NCBI GenBank assembly: GCA_037139195.1
Contig: JBAXGW010000015.1
Span: 6,644-70,643 of the forward strand
Length of the DNA: 64,000 nt
Reading direction: 5' to 3'
Origin: JBAXGW01 sp037139195
Lineage (GTDB): Bacteria > Bacteroidota > Bacteroidia > Bacteroidales > JAHJDW01
Part shown: piece by piece, positions 45,256 through 54,680 of the stretch
Layout: every line of letters starts with the position of its first letter
Numbering within the stretch: position 1 is the stretch's first letter
The notes under the pieces: model-generated
The model's database searches: none
What the model was told of the DNA's origin: nothing
Seen by the model: only the letters and a program-made list of their open reading frames with translations
Translations under genes and position numbers: made by a program

Positions 45256-46134
45256 TCAATTGTTAAATTTAACTAATATAGGTTTGACGGTATACCCTTT
45301 TTTGCGTAAAAGTTCTACAACGCCTTCTTTTCCTCCTAGGTGTGCCGCTCCAATTGCATTAAATGTTATTTGCTCTGTGCAGTATTTAGCAATGTTTTTT
45401 GCCATTTTTTTATTTCGGTCAATTAAAAATGCTTTGTTGAAGTTTTCTGGAAGAGTTGTGTCGTTTGATAGTTTAAGCATTTCATCTAGGTTTGAGTTTA
45501 GATAGGCATCTAACAAATCTTCAAAATTGTTTTCTTGTTTTGATGTGTCTTTCACGGCATCCATAAGCATTTTAACTTGTTCATCGATTGAAATTTTTTC
45601 AATTGCTCCTAATTGATCTGATAATTCTTCAATTCCTAAAGTTGTTTTATTAGCTTTTTTTGCTAGTTTCAAAAAGTACATGTCTAGAGCATCTGGCATA
45701 TCTTTGGGCATTTCATTTTGCATTAATTGCGATGAAATGAAAAATGGCTTCATCCTGTTTAATAGTGCAAAATTGCCTCCATAATTGGCTTTGTAGCTAT
45801 CAAAAAGCAAAACAGAATCGGTTTTTGATATGAAATTTGTTATAACTTTATTGCCTGGAAGCATTATCATTTCTCGCATTTTCACAGGATCAATTTTGTC
45901 GATAAGCAATTCCATGGCATAAGCTTGGCATAAATTAAATTTTTTCATAACAATTGTATCCATTGAAAAAACTCTTTTATCTTGTATGTGAATTGTGCCA
46001 TACAGATAGGAAGGGCTTTTTAATCCATTGCCAGATATTTCCCAAAATATAGAATTATTGTTTGTATTATTTTGAGCCAATATGTTGCTCAAAGGAATTA
46101 TTATAAAAAGCGAGAAAAGGTGGATTTGTCTCAT
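45256..46134 (-). CDS. TraB/GumN family protein
   Basis: 292 residues. Signal peptide 1-20 (ending SNILAQ). The family signature is SYLYGTIHIQD (GTIH at 46-49) and the C-terminal NAIGAAHLGGKEGVVELLRK; an internal ELSDQLGAIEKIS segment also matches. TraB/GumN proteins are related to TIKI metalloproteases, with conserved His and Glu in the GTIH and GAAH motifs; both motifs are intact here. Probably a periplasmic metal-dependent hydrolase. Single gene, function not established. Confidence 0.88.
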   Translation of the reverse strand: MRQIHLFSLFIIIPLSNILAQNNTNNNSIFWEISGNGLKSPSYLYGTIHIQDKRVFSMDTIVMKKFNLCQAYAMELLIDKIDPVKMREMIMLPGNKVITNFISKTDSVLLFDSYKANYGGNFALLNRMKPFFISSQLMQNEMPKDMPDALDMYFLKLAKKANKTTLGIEELSDQLGAIEKISIDEQVKMLMDAVKDTSKQENNFEDLLDAYLNSNLDEMLKLSNDTTLPENFNKAFLIDRNKKMAKNIAKYCTEQITFNAIGAAHLGGKEGVVELLRKKGYTVKPILVKFNN

Positions 46135-46177
46135 AACTTTATTCCTTAATTATGTGAATAGTTAAAATATTATATGC

Positions 46178-46945
46178 CTATAATAATTGTCTTTTAAATT
46201 CAGCAACAGTAATTGATGTTGCAATTGCAGCATTTAAAGATTCTGGATTGTTTTCGGTGTTTGTATGTGGATATGATGGAATCTTTATTTTGTGAGTAAC
46301 TAGTTTTTCAATTTCAGGAGATATCCCATTTGCTTCATTTCCAATGACAATTATCGAATTTGATTTAATATCTGTTTTGTAAATATTTTCTCCGTCGAGT
46401 AAAGTGCCATAAATATTTTTGTTAGAATCTTTCAAGTAGGATGCAAGTTTAGTATAAAAGAGCTTAACCCTAAGGAATGAACCCATAGTAGCTTGTATAA
46501 CTTTGGGGTTATAAATATCTACTGTATTTTCCGAGCATATAATTGTATCAATGCCAAACCAATCGGCAATTCTAACTATCGTGCCTAAATTACCAGGGTC
46601 GCTAATATTATCAAGAGCTAAAGCTAACGAAAAATTTTCGCTGGGCTTTTTGTTTTCAAGTTTATGGCAAAGAGCCAGTACTTTATTTGGTGTTTGCAGT
46701 TGACTTATTCTTGAAAGTTGTTCTTCTGTTATAATTTGATAATTAATGCCAAAATTTTCGAGCAGTTTTTGGTTTTCAATAATCCAGTCTTCTATTCCAA
46801 AAACAGTTTGAATTTTTATAGAATTTGAACTTCTAATTAATTCTTCCGTAATTTTTGCACCTTCGGCAATAAACAAAGAATGAAAATCCCTGTTTTTCTT
46901 GAGCTTAAGAGAGCTAATTAATTTTATCTGGCTAGTTGATATCAT
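46178..46945 (-). CDS. TrmH/SpoU-family rRNA methyltransferase
   Basis: 255 residues from the ATG at 46945. An N-terminal substrate-binding domain (KLKKNRDFHSLFIAEGAKIT) is followed by the SPOUT methylase domain: ALALDNISDPGNLGTIVRIA (motif 1 with N and R), IIVIGNEANGISPEIEKLV (motif 2), ESLNAAIATSITVAEFKRQ (motif 3). It likely makes a 2'-O-methyl ribose mark in rRNA or tRNA from S-adenosylmethionine. Exact target unknown. Confidence 0.92.
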   Translation of the reverse strand: MISTSQIKLISSLKLKKNRDFHSLFIAEGAKITEELIRSSNSIKIQTVFGIEDWIIENQKLLENFGINYQIITEEQLSRISQLQTPNKVLALCHKLENKKPSENFSLALALDNISDPGNLGTIVRIADWFGIDTIICSENTVDIYNPKVIQATMGSFLRVKLFYTKLASYLKDSNKNIYGTLLDGENIYKTDIKSNSIIVIGNEANGISPEIEKLVTHKIKIPSYPHTNTENNPESLNAAIATSITVAEFKRQLL

Positions 46946-46963
46946 GAGGTAAAAATACAAAAA

Positions 46964-46989
46964 AACCTGTTTGAGTTAACAAACAGGTT
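46964..46989 (-). terminator. Terminator of the rpsF-rpsR-rplI operon
   Basis: 10-bp perfect arms AACCTGTTTG (46964-46973) and CAAACAGGTT (46980-46989), 6-nt loop, followed by a T run on the minus strand. It lies 138 nt after the rplI stop; nothing else was seen in that gap. Confidence 0.8.
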
Positions 46990-47127
46990 CTTATAAATTA
47001 TTGAAAAAGTATTTTAAAGTTCTGATTCGAGGTTGTGAAATTTTTGATATTTAGGAGTTTATATGAATAAATGACTAAATTCAAAAATGAACAAAACGAT
47101 GAAGCTGGACTTTAAAAGGCTTTTTTA

Positions 47128-47577
47128 TTATTCGCCAACAACCTCAAACTGAAAGCTAGCTTCAATTTCTTTATGTATTCTGATGGTTGCATCATAAATT
47201 CCAACTTCTTTCACGTGGTCGTTTTTAAAGATAATTTTCTTTCTGTCCACTTCGTGATTAAATTGTTCTTTGATAGCCTCAGCAAGTTGAATATTAGTAA
47301 CTGAACCAAATATTTTTCCAGTAGAACTAACTTTTGCTCCAATTTTAACAACGATACCGTTTAATTTAGCAGCAATAATTTCAGCTTCTTTTTTAATTTT
47401 TTCAGCTTTAAACGCTCTTTGTTTAAGATTTTCGGTTAAAACTTTTTTGTTGGTTTCAGTTGCTAATATTGCCATTCCTTGAGGAATTAGGTAATTACGA
47501 CCGTAGCCGTTTTTTACCTTAACAACATCGTCAGAGTAACCAAGCTTTTGTACATCTTGTTTTAAAATTACTTCCAT
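47128..47577 (-). CDS. rplI: 50S ribosomal protein L9
   Basis: 149 residues. MEVILKQDVQKLGYSDDVVKVKNGYGRN is a typical L9 start, with the central helix and the C-terminal domain GSVTNIQLAEAIKEQF. It binds 23S rRNA domain V. Preceded by rpsR (16 nt) and the strong ribosome-binding sequence AGGAGGAAA just upstream. Confidence 0.98.
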   Translation of the reverse strand: MEVILKQDVQKLGYSDDVVKVKNGYGRNYLIPQGMAILATETNKKVLTENLKQRAFKAEKIKKEAEIIAAKLNGIVVKIGAKVSSTGKIFGSVTNIQLAEAIKEQFNHEVDRKKIIFKNDHVKEVGIYDATIRIHKEIEASFQFEVVGE

Positions 47578-47593
47578 TTTTTTTCCTCCTAGT

Positions 47594-47860
47594 TTATTTT
47601 AATAAATCCGCAACATAAGGCATAAGAGCGATGTGTCTTGCTCTTTTGATAGCTTGCGCAACTTTACGTTGATACTTTAATGATGTTCCAGTGATTCTTC
47701 TAGGAAGAATTTTACCTTGCTCATTAACGAATTTTAGAAGGAAATCAGCGTCTTTATAGTCAACGAATCTGATTTTGTTCTTTTTGAAACGGCAATATTT
47801 TTTCTTTTTAACATCAACTGCCGGTGGGTTTAAATATCTTACTTGATCTTGTTGGGCCAT
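47594..47860 (-). CDS. rpsR: 30S ribosomal protein S18
   Basis: 88 residues. KKYCRFKKNKIRFVDYKDAD and RITGTSLKYQRKVAQAIKRA are the S18 signatures. It pairs with S6 in the 30S platform. Second gene of the S6-S18-L9 operon, 26 nt after rpsF. Confidence 0.98.
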   Translation of the reverse strand: MAQQDQVRYLNPPAVDVKKKKYCRFKKNKIRFVDYKDADFLLKFVNEQGKILPRRITGTSLKYQRKVAQAIKRARHIALMPYVADLLK

Positions 47861-47886
47861 TGTAAATAGAATTTAAATTAAAAAAA

Positions 47887-48237
47887 TTACTTGTTTTCTT
47901 TAGCTTCTGCTTTAGCTCTTCTTTTCTTTTCAGTATAAGCAACGCCGTGTTTGTCTAACTTGATAGTTAAGAAACGTAAAATGCGTTCGTCGCGTTTTAG
48001 AGCTACTTCATAATCTTTAATAGTATCACTTTCGCAAGTAAATTCTAACAGTTGATAAAAACCGGTAGATTTCTTTTGAATTGGATAGGCTAATTTTCTT
48101 AATCCCCAATTGTTTTCAAGAACAATTTGAGCACCTTTGTCTGTAAGTATCTTAAGATACTTGCTTACCGCTTCCTTCATCTGTTCTTCAGATAAAACGG
48201 GAGTCATAATGAAAACGGTTTCGTACTGATTTCGCAT
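47887..48237 (-). CDS. rpsF: 30S ribosomal protein S6
   Basis: 116 residues. MRNQYETVFIMTPVLSEEQM and GLRKLAYPIQKKSTGFYQLL are typical of S6, with a basic C-terminal tail (EKKRRAKAEAKENK). First gene of the S6-S18-L9 operon, with a good promoter upstream. The leader is AT-rich and I do not see a convincing S6:S18 autoregulatory hairpin. Confidence 0.98.
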   Translation of the reverse strand: MRNQYETVFIMTPVLSEEQMKEAVSKYLKILTDKGAQIVLENNWGLRKLAYPIQKKSTGFYQLLEFTCESDTIKDYEVALKRDERILRFLTIKLDKHGVAYTEKKRRAKAEAKENK

Positions 48238-48279
48238 TGTTTAATAATTTGAATTAATAATTAATTGTTTTAAGGGGTG

Positions 48280-48311
48280 CAAATTTATGAACTTATTTTT
48301 GAATACCCAAA
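48280..48311 (-). promoter_or_regulatory. Promoter of rpsF-rpsR-rplI operon
   Basis: On the minus strand: TTTG (48308-48311), a 20-nt spacer, TAAATTTG (48280-48287). It lies 42 nt before the rpsF ATG. Confidence 0.65.
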
Positions 48312-48399
48312 TATTTGTGTGATAATATGATAAATAATATGATATAGTCTACTTTCAATATTCTTAATACTTAAAATACTTTTCAAACATCACAAATCG

Positions 48400-49464
48400 T
48401 TATTGCATTCTAACAAATCTGTTTTCCTCGTCTGGAGTTAATGCGTTTTCATTCATGAATTCAATAAAAGCATCGTATTTATCTGTGTTTTTTTCTTTCC
48501 ATCCGTTAAATGCTTTTGCATCGGCATAGCGGAGCAGCCAGTAATTATACGCTTCTAAGTAATTGTTTTTTAGTAACTGTCGGTGCCAATTAAAAACAAT
48601 GCTAGGGTGTTCTTTGTCCATGCCAGTTTCGAAAAGCTTAGTAGTGAAGTTGATTCTTATTTTACTAATTGTTTCGGTATTTATTTTTTCTTGATTTATA
48701 AAAATTGGTTGAACTGCAAAAAACATTAATTTTTCAAAAATATTAATAAATGGAAGCTTAATCTTTTCGTTGGTTGTTGGCATATTTACATTGGTTTCGG
48801 TAATTAAGTCAACAGTAAAAGAATCGGGATAAATTTGAATGTTTTTTGTGTAAATAGCATGTAACGATTTGCTTATTTCAGCAGCTTTCAGCGTGTCTTT
48901 TGTCAAACATAAAAAGAGTTCGCTGTAAAAAATACCCCAAACTTTTTGTGGCGAATTTGCAAAAAGCTTAGCTTCGCAAAAATAATTTCCATCGTATTGT
49001 GGACTGGCAGAAATTCCCATATCCCAATATTTTATAGCATTTTGGAATTTTCCTTCTTTCAATTCCATCATACCTAATTCTTCAAACATCAAGCCTGAGT
49101 TTGGAAATTTGCTTAAGCCCTGTTTAATAACAGCAACTGCATCTTCTTTTTTCTTACTTTGAAAATAGGCATTTGCAAGGTATTTGAATTCTAATTCACC
49201 AAATTTCTTGTCTGCTTTAAGTTTTTCAAAAATCTGAATTGCTTTTTTCTCTTTCTCCGATTTTAAATAGCATATTCCTAATGTTTTATTTGCATCAAAA
49301 TCATCGGGCGCAGATTTTATAGCATTTTCCAACATAGGGATGGCCTTAGAATAAAGGTTTTTATTCATTAAAGCATTTACAGAGTCGGCTATTTCTTTGT
49401 ACGACTGAGCATTTAATTCGCAAAAACTTATGCAAATTAGTAATATTGGAATTATTCTTTTCAT
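48400..49464 (-). CDS. TPR-repeat exported protein
   Basis: 354 residues. Signal peptide 1-19 (ending ELNAQ). The first half has about four TPR units (SKAIPMLENAIKSAPDDFDA, KAIQIFEKLKADKKFGELEF, AVAVIKQGLSKFPNSGLMFE, NAIKYWDMGISASPQYDGNY). The second half (NVNMPTTNEKIKLPF onward) is not recognised. Probably a periplasmic scaffold. Monocistronic, with dnaX divergent on the other strand; the 224-nt gap contains the dnaX promoter and otherwise nothing recognised. Confidence 0.8.
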   Translation of the reverse strand: MKRIIPILLICISFCELNAQSYKEIADSVNALMNKNLYSKAIPMLENAIKSAPDDFDANKTLGICYLKSEKEKKAIQIFEKLKADKKFGELEFKYLANAYFQSKKKEDAVAVIKQGLSKFPNSGLMFEELGMMELKEGKFQNAIKYWDMGISASPQYDGNYFCEAKLFANSPQKVWGIFYSELFLCLTKDTLKAAEISKSLHAIYTKNIQIYPDSFTVDLITETNVNMPTTNEKIKLPFINIFEKLMFFAVQPIFINQEKINTETISKIRINFTTKLFETGMDKEHPSIVFNWHRQLLKNNYLEAYNYWLLRYADAKAFNGWKEKNTDKYDAFIEFMNENALTPDEENRFVRMQ

Positions 49465-49660
49465 ATTTCTTCTTTTTTGTAAAATTACTTTTTTTCATAA
49501 AACTTTCAAAATATCAGCAAACAATTTTATAGTTCTACTAAGTAACTGAATACTAAAGATTGTTAGGTTTTTTTGAAATGAGCTGCTAATTTTTTTTGTT
49601 AATTCTATTTAAATGGTTTTAATTTGTATAATATTATGTATGATTGTTAAATCATTTTTT

Positions 49661-49668
49661 TATTTTTG
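49661..49668 (+). promoter_or_regulatory. -7 box for dnaX
   Basis: TATTTTTG, 20 nt before the ATG at 49689. Confidence 0.5.
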
Positions 49669-49688
49669 ATAAAGATTAAGCAAAAACA

Positions 49689-51431
49689 ATGGAAAATTTT
49701 ATAGTTTCGGCCAGAAAATATCGTCCGGTAACATTCGATACGGTGGTTGGGCAAGCTCATATTACCGAAACACTAAAGAATGCTATTAGGAATAATCATT
49801 TGGCTCAATCTTTTTTATTTTGTGGACCACGTGGCGTTGGTAAAACTACATGTGCACGTATTTTAGCAAAAACTATAAATTGTTTTAATCCAACACCCGA
49901 AATGAATCCTTGCAACGAATGCCCTTCGTGTAAGTCTTTCAACGAGTCGAGTTCATTTAATATTCACGAATTAGATGCTGCATCTAATAATTCGGTTGAT
50001 GATATAAGAAGTTTAATCGAGAAGGTTAGAATCCCTCCTCAAGTTGGAAAATATAAAATATATATTATTGATGAGGTTCACATGTTGTCAACGGCAGCTT
50101 TCAATGCTTTTCTTAAAACACTAGAAGAGCCACCAAGTTATGCGAAATTTATTCTTGCAACTACCGAAAAACATAAAATAATACCAACGATACTTTCGCG
50201 TTGTCAGATATTCGATTTCAAAAGAATCACTATTGATGATATTGCAAAACATCTTGCTTTTGTTGCTAAAAGTGAGGTTGTAGTTGCTGAGCCTGATGCA
50301 TTGCATGTTATTGCTCAAAAAGCAGATGGCGCTTTAAGAGATGCACTTTCGATTTTCGATCAGATAATAAGCTTTTCGGGAAATACCGTTACTTACAAAG
50401 ATGTAATTGATAATTTGAATGTTCTTGATTACGATTATTATTTTAAAATAACTGATTTTCTTATTAAAGGCGATGTTTTTAATGTAATACTTCTGTTTAA
50501 CGAAATATTATATAAAGGATTTGATGGACATCACTTTTTAATGGGCTTAGGCGAACATTATAGAAATTTGTTGGTTTGCAAAGATGTTGTTACGATCCCT
50601 TTACTTGAAGTTGGAGAAAATATAAGAGAAAAATATAAGGAGCAATCAGCGCAATCTTCGCTTACTTTTTTAGCAAAAGGTTTAGATATTTTCAATAAAA
50701 TTGACGTTCAATATCAAGCTAATAGAAACAAACGTTTGCTAGTAGAAATTGCATTGATGCAAATGGCTGGAATAAACACAGATAGCTCGACATCAACTCA
50801 AAATGCAGTAGTTAAAACTGTAGATGCAAATATCCCTAGAATACCAGTGGATGAAAAAAAAAACCCAATAATTAGTGAACCAATAAAAAAAATAGATGTT
50901 CCAGTTAAGCAAAATGTAGATCCAAAGCCCGAAACGCAATTTACAACTGTAAAAATGCCTATCGATTCTATGGGTTCACTTTTTTCTGCAGGAACAAGCA
51001 ATATTCAAAAGACAAATCAAGAAGAAAAAAAAAATGAAATAATACAGTCAAATGATAAAAGGGACACTAAATTTTCGGCTGAAGAATTAAATGTAGTTTG
51101 GAATGAATTTGCAAAGTCAATTCAAAAAGATAATCCAAGTTTTGCAAGTACATTAACCATATCAAATCCCGAATTACTTGATAATTTTATTATAAATATT
51201 AATATTGTAAACAAAGCACAGGAGATTGAATTTGAAGAGAAAAGAAATGATTTGGTAAATTTTTTAAGAGAAAAATTAAATAACTATCAAATTATGGTAC
51301 AATTGGTTTTGAATGTTTCTACTGTAGAGGCAAAGCCATATTCGCCAAAGGATAAATTTATACATTTATTAAATAAAAATCCCTTACTGAACGATATGAA
51401 AAATGCGTTCGGTTTAGAACTTGAATACTAA
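49689..51431 (+). CDS. dnaX: DNA polymerase III subunit gamma/tau
   Basis: 580 residues. Clamp-loader AAA+ module: Walker A GPRGVGKT (46-53), a zinc-binding set C65, C75, C78, C81 (NPCNECPSC), Walker B IYIIDEVHM (about 125-132), and the sensor TILSRCQIFDFKR. A low-complexity linker of about 365-465 leads to a C-terminal tau domain (FSAEELNVVWNEFAKSIQKD). It loads the beta clamp. No obvious A-run frameshift signal at the end of domain III. Followed 24 nt later by the M16 peptidase gene. Confidence 0.97.
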   Translation: MENFIVSARKYRPVTFDTVVGQAHITETLKNAIRNNHLAQSFLFCGPRGVGKTTCARILAKTINCFNPTPEMNPCNECPSCKSFNESSSFNIHELDAASNNSVDDIRSLIEKVRIPPQVGKYKIYIIDEVHMLSTAAFNAFLKTLEEPPSYAKFILATTEKHKIIPTILSRCQIFDFKRITIDDIAKHLAFVAKSEVVVAEPDALHVIAQKADGALRDALSIFDQIISFSGNTVTYKDVIDNLNVLDYDYYFKITDFLIKGDVFNVILLFNEILYKGFDGHHFLMGLGEHYRNLLVCKDVVTIPLLEVGENIREKYKEQSAQSSLTFLAKGLDIFNKIDVQYQANRNKRLLVEIALMQMAGINTDSSTSTQNAVVKTVDANIPRIPVDEKKNPIISEPIKKIDVPVKQNVDPKPETQFTTVKMPIDSMGSLFSAGTSNIQKTNQEEKKNEIIQSNDKRDTKFSAEELNVVWNEFAKSIQKDNPSFASTLTISNPELLDNFIININIVNKAQEIEFEEKRNDLVNFLREKLNNYQIMVQLVLNVSTVEAKPYSPKDKFIHLLNKNPLLNDMKNAFGLELEY

Positions 51432-51455
51432 TTTTAAAACAACTAAATTTTTGCT

Positions 51456-54374
51456 ATGAAAAAAAGTAAGTTTATTATGAATGCCGTTGTTGCCCTCTTC
51501 TTATTGTTTGGGGTTAGCAATATTTATGCTCAGAAGCAATATGCTTTTAAAACTTTTGAGAACGACCCTCTAAAAACAAGAATTTATACACTTGATAACG
51601 GGTTAACTATTTATACATCAGTATATAAGAATGCGCCACGTATTCAAACATATATTGCTGTTAAAGCTGGAAGTAAAAACGATCCACACGAAACTACAGG
51701 TTTAGCTCATTATTTTGAGCACATGATGTTTAAAGGCACTTCACATTTTGGATCTTTAGATTATGCAAAAGAATCTGTAATGATAGCAAAAATTGATAGT
51801 TTATTCGAAATATACAGAGTTACTAAAGATTCAGCTAGAAGAGATTTTTTATACCATAATATAGACAGTATTTCGTTTGCGGCTTCAAAATTAGCTATTC
51901 CAAACGAATACGACAAAATGATGTCGATTATTGGTGCAACAGGAACAAATGCATTTACTTCATTAGAGCAAACAGTTTATGTAGAGGATGTTCCTTCTAA
52001 TCAATTAGAAAATTGGCTAGCAATAGAATCAGAACGTTTTTCTTCACCTGTTCTTCGCTTGTTTCATACAGAACTTGAAACTATTTATGAAGAAAAAAAC
52101 ATGACTTTAACAAACGATAATCGTAAAGTTTATGATGCATTATTAAGTGGTTTATTTCAAAAACATCCTTACGGAACTCAAACTACCATTGGCGACGCTG
52201 AGCATCTAAGAAATCCTTCGATGAAAAATATTCGCGAGTATTTTGCAAAATATTATGTGCCAAACAATATGGCTATTTGCTTGTCAGGAGATTTTGATCC
52301 AGACCAAGCAGTTGCATTAATTGATAAATATTGGGGAAAAATTAAATCTTCTCCTGTTCCTGAATTCACATTTGAGCCAGAAACTCCAATTACAGCTCCA
52401 ATTATTAAAGAAGTTTTAGGCCCAGATGCTGAAAACATTACTTTATCGTACCGCTTTGATGGTGCAAACTCTGATGACGCTAAGTATATATCAATGATTG
52501 ATATGATCTTATCAAATAGTGCTGCTGGTTTAATTGATTTAAACTTAAATCAAAAACAAAAAGTGTTAAATGCTACTTCGTATTCAATGATACAAAAAGA
52601 TTATTCGGCTGAAGTATTAACTGGCAAAGCTAAAACAGGACAGTCGCTTGACGAAGTTAGAGATTTATTATTAGCACAAATAGAATTGATAAAAAAAGGT
52701 GATTTCCCTGATTGGTTAACTTCTGCAATTGTTAACGATTTGAAGCTTAAACAAATGAAAAGCTACGAAGACAACAGCAATAGAGGTATGGCTTATGTAG
52801 AATCTTTTACTGTAGGTTCTTCTTGGGATAAAGAAGTTACTAAATATGATGAAATGGCAAAATTAACAAAACAACAAATTGTTGAATTTGCAAACAAACA
52901 TTTTGGAAATAACTATGTTTTAGTTTACAAAAAAACTGGTAAAGACAAAACGGTTCATAAAGTAAAAAAACCAAAAATTACTAAGATTCAAATTAATAGA
53001 GATATGTCTTCAGATTTCTTGAAGAAAATTGAAGCTAATAAAGTTCCTGATATTGAACCTGTATTTATCGATTACAGCAGAGATATGAAAAAACTTACAA
53101 TGAAAAATAATATCTCAGTTTTATACAAGGAAAACATTGACAACAAAACATTTGATTTATATTATGTTTTCAATATGGGTTCTGATAATGATAAAAAGTT
53201 GCCTTTAGCAATTGATTATTTAAAATATCTTGGAACATCTAAATTCACTCCAGAAGCATTAAAACAAGAGTTTTATAAACTAGGTGTTTCAATGGATGTA
53301 TCTGCTTCTAACGATAGAGTTTATGTTAGCTTAAGTGGTTTGTCAGAAACAATGGATAAATCATTAGAACTATTCGAATCATTATTAACTGACCCACAGC
53401 CTAACAAAGAAGCTTTAGATAACCTTGTAAATGACAAATTGAAAAAAAGAACGGATGCTAAGTTAAATCCACAAAATATTTTTAGTTCAATTGTTATGTA
53501 TGGTATTTATGGACCAAAATCGCCTAATAAAAATATCTTATCAGAAACTGAATTAAAAGCTGTAACACCTGAAGAATTAATCTCTAGAATTAAAGAATTA
53601 AATTCGTTCGAACACAAAGTTTTATATTATGGAAGCGAAACTACTGATAATGTTGTTAATATATTAAATAAACAACATAATGTTCCTGCACAATTTAAGC
53701 CAATTCCTGCACCAGTTGTATTTACTGAAGCTCCAATTGAAAAATCTCAAGTTTATTTTGTAAACTATGATATGAAACAAGCTCAATTATTAATGTTATC
53801 AAAAAGCCAAGTTTATAACAAGGACTCTGAACCTATTGTTACATTATTTAATGAGTATTTTGGTGGCAGCATGAATTCAATCGTATTCCAAGAATTACGC
53901 GAAGCTCGTTCATTAGCTTATACTGCTGTTGGTTTTTATCAAAACATGTTAAGAAAGAAAGAATCTCACTATTATAATCTTTCTTATATTCAAACTCAAA
54001 CAGATAAATTGAATGATGCTATGACTGCATTTTATGAATTGATGGATAATATGCCTTTAGCTCAGAAAAACTTTGATTTAGCAAAAAATGCGATTGTTCA
54101 AAAGTTAAGAACTGAAAGAGTAACTAAATCAGATGTTTTATTTTCATACTTAGACGATTTGAAAATGGGAATTGATTACGACATCAGAAAAGATATTTTC
54201 ACTAAAGTTGCTACATTTACTTTAGACGATGTTAAAAAATTCGAAGAGCAATATATTAAAGCTCAACCAAAAAACATTATGGTAATGGGCGATAAAGCTA
54301 CAATCGACTTTAAAGGATTGAAAAAATACGGTAAGGTTACAGATTTAACAATGACTGATATTTTTGGATACTAA
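51456..54374 (+). CDS. M16 (pitrilysin/insulinase family) zinc peptidase, two-domain
   Basis: 972 residues. Signal peptide 1-25 (ending NIYAQ). The N-terminal M16 domain has the inverted zinc motif HYFEH (85-89) in GLAHYFEHMMFKGTSHF, with the third zinc-ligand Glu in ELETIYEEKNM. The second, inactive M16 domain has SMNSIVFQELREARSLAYTA, the Arg/Tyr substrate-binding signature. A large middle segment connects them. Acts on peptides in the periplasm. Only 24 nt after dnaX; possibly transcribed with it, though a weak AT-rich leader with TTTTTG is present just before the ATG. Confidence 0.95.
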   Translation: MKKSKFIMNAVVALFLLFGVSNIYAQKQYAFKTFENDPLKTRIYTLDNGLTIYTSVYKNAPRIQTYIAVKAGSKNDPHETTGLAHYFEHMMFKGTSHFGSLDYAKESVMIAKIDSLFEIYRVTKDSARRDFLYHNIDSISFAASKLAIPNEYDKMMSIIGATGTNAFTSLEQTVYVEDVPSNQLENWLAIESERFSSPVLRLFHTELETIYEEKNMTLTNDNRKVYDALLSGLFQKHPYGTQTTIGDAEHLRNPSMKNIREYFAKYYVPNNMAICLSGDFDPDQAVALIDKYWGKIKSSPVPEFTFEPETPITAPIIKEVLGPDAENITLSYRFDGANSDDAKYISMIDMILSNSAAGLIDLNLNQKQKVLNATSYSMIQKDYSAEVLTGKAKTGQSLDEVRDLLLAQIELIKKGDFPDWLTSAIVNDLKLKQMKSYEDNSNRGMAYVESFTVGSSWDKEVTKYDEMAKLTKQQIVEFANKHFGNNYVLVYKKTGKDKTVHKVKKPKITKIQINRDMSSDFLKKIEANKVPDIEPVFIDYSRDMKKLTMKNNISVLYKENIDNKTFDLYYVFNMGSDNDKKLPLAIDYLKYLGTSKFTPEALKQEFYKLGVSMDVSASNDRVYVSLSGLSETMDKSLELFESLLTDPQPNKEALDNLVNDKLKKRTDAKLNPQNIFSSIVMYGIYGPKSPNKNILSETELKAVTPEELISRIKELNSFEHKVLYYGSETTDNVVNILNKQHNVPAQFKPIPAPVVFTEAPIEKSQVYFVNYDMKQAQLLMLSKSQVYNKDSEPIVTLFNEYFGGSMNSIVFQELREARSLAYTAVGFYQNMLRKKESHYYNLSYIQTQTDKLNDAMTAFYELMDNMPLAQKNFDLAKNAIVQKLRTERVTKSDVLFSYLDDLKMGIDYDIRKDIFTKVATFTLDDVKKFEEQYIKAQPKNIMVMGDKATIDFKGLKKYGKVTDLTMTDIFGY

Positions 54375-54376
54375 AT

Positions 54377-54598
54377 AGTGTCTGTCCACTGAGTCAGAGG
54401 CTTGTCCATAAAGAACGAATTATTCACTTATTAAATTGTTTTTATAAGTGTTCATTAACTCCCGGTGGTCGGTTCGAGGCGTTCGCAGAATTGAAAATTA
54501 GGAGTTTACTGGATTAAATGCGATGCACTGAGCGAGAGTCGAAGTGACTAATTTTCGATGCCAGAACAACAATGAAGGCGACTTTAAGGACAGACTCT
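54377..54598. mobile_element. MITE-like 222-bp element with terminal inverted repeats
   Basis: Ends AGTGTCTGTCC (54377-54387) and GGACAGACTCT (54588-54598) are inverted repeats with one mismatch. Both flanks are AAAT (54373-54376 and 54599-54602), a candidate 4-bp target duplication. No gene inside. Inside it are a hairpin CACTTAT/ATAAGTG and a REP-like copy at 54527-54544. Found directly after the M16 stop. Confidence 0.6.
54527..54544. repeat. REP-like sequence copy within MITE-like element
   Basis: ACTGAGCGAGAGTCGAAG differs by one inserted base from the arm of the palindrome at 39239-39255, and both are followed by TGA and, further on, CGATGCC. Only one arm is intact here. Confidence 0.6.
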
Positions 54599-54618
54599 AA
54601 ATAAATAATCCGTTTTTT

Positions 54619-54655
54619 AAACAGAAAAGCTGCTAATTGGCAGCTTTTTCTGTTT
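54619..54655 (+). terminator. Hairpin terminator before birA
   Basis: Arms AAACAGAAAAGCTGC (54619-54633) and GCAGCTTTTTCTGTTT (54640-54655) with one bulge. It probably ends the M16 transcript. Confidence 0.75.
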
Positions 54656-54662
54656 ATATTTG
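54655..54662 (+). promoter_or_regulatory. -7 box for birA
   Basis: TATATTTG, 18 nt before the ATG at 54681, directly abutting the terminator. Confidence 0.5.
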
Positions 54663-54680
54663 TTTTTTAATATGCTATAA

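Noticed and set aside
47128..48287. S6:S18 autoregulatory leader upstream of rpsF
   Set aside because: The 42-nt leader is AT-rich with no stable hairpin bearing the CCG-type motif.
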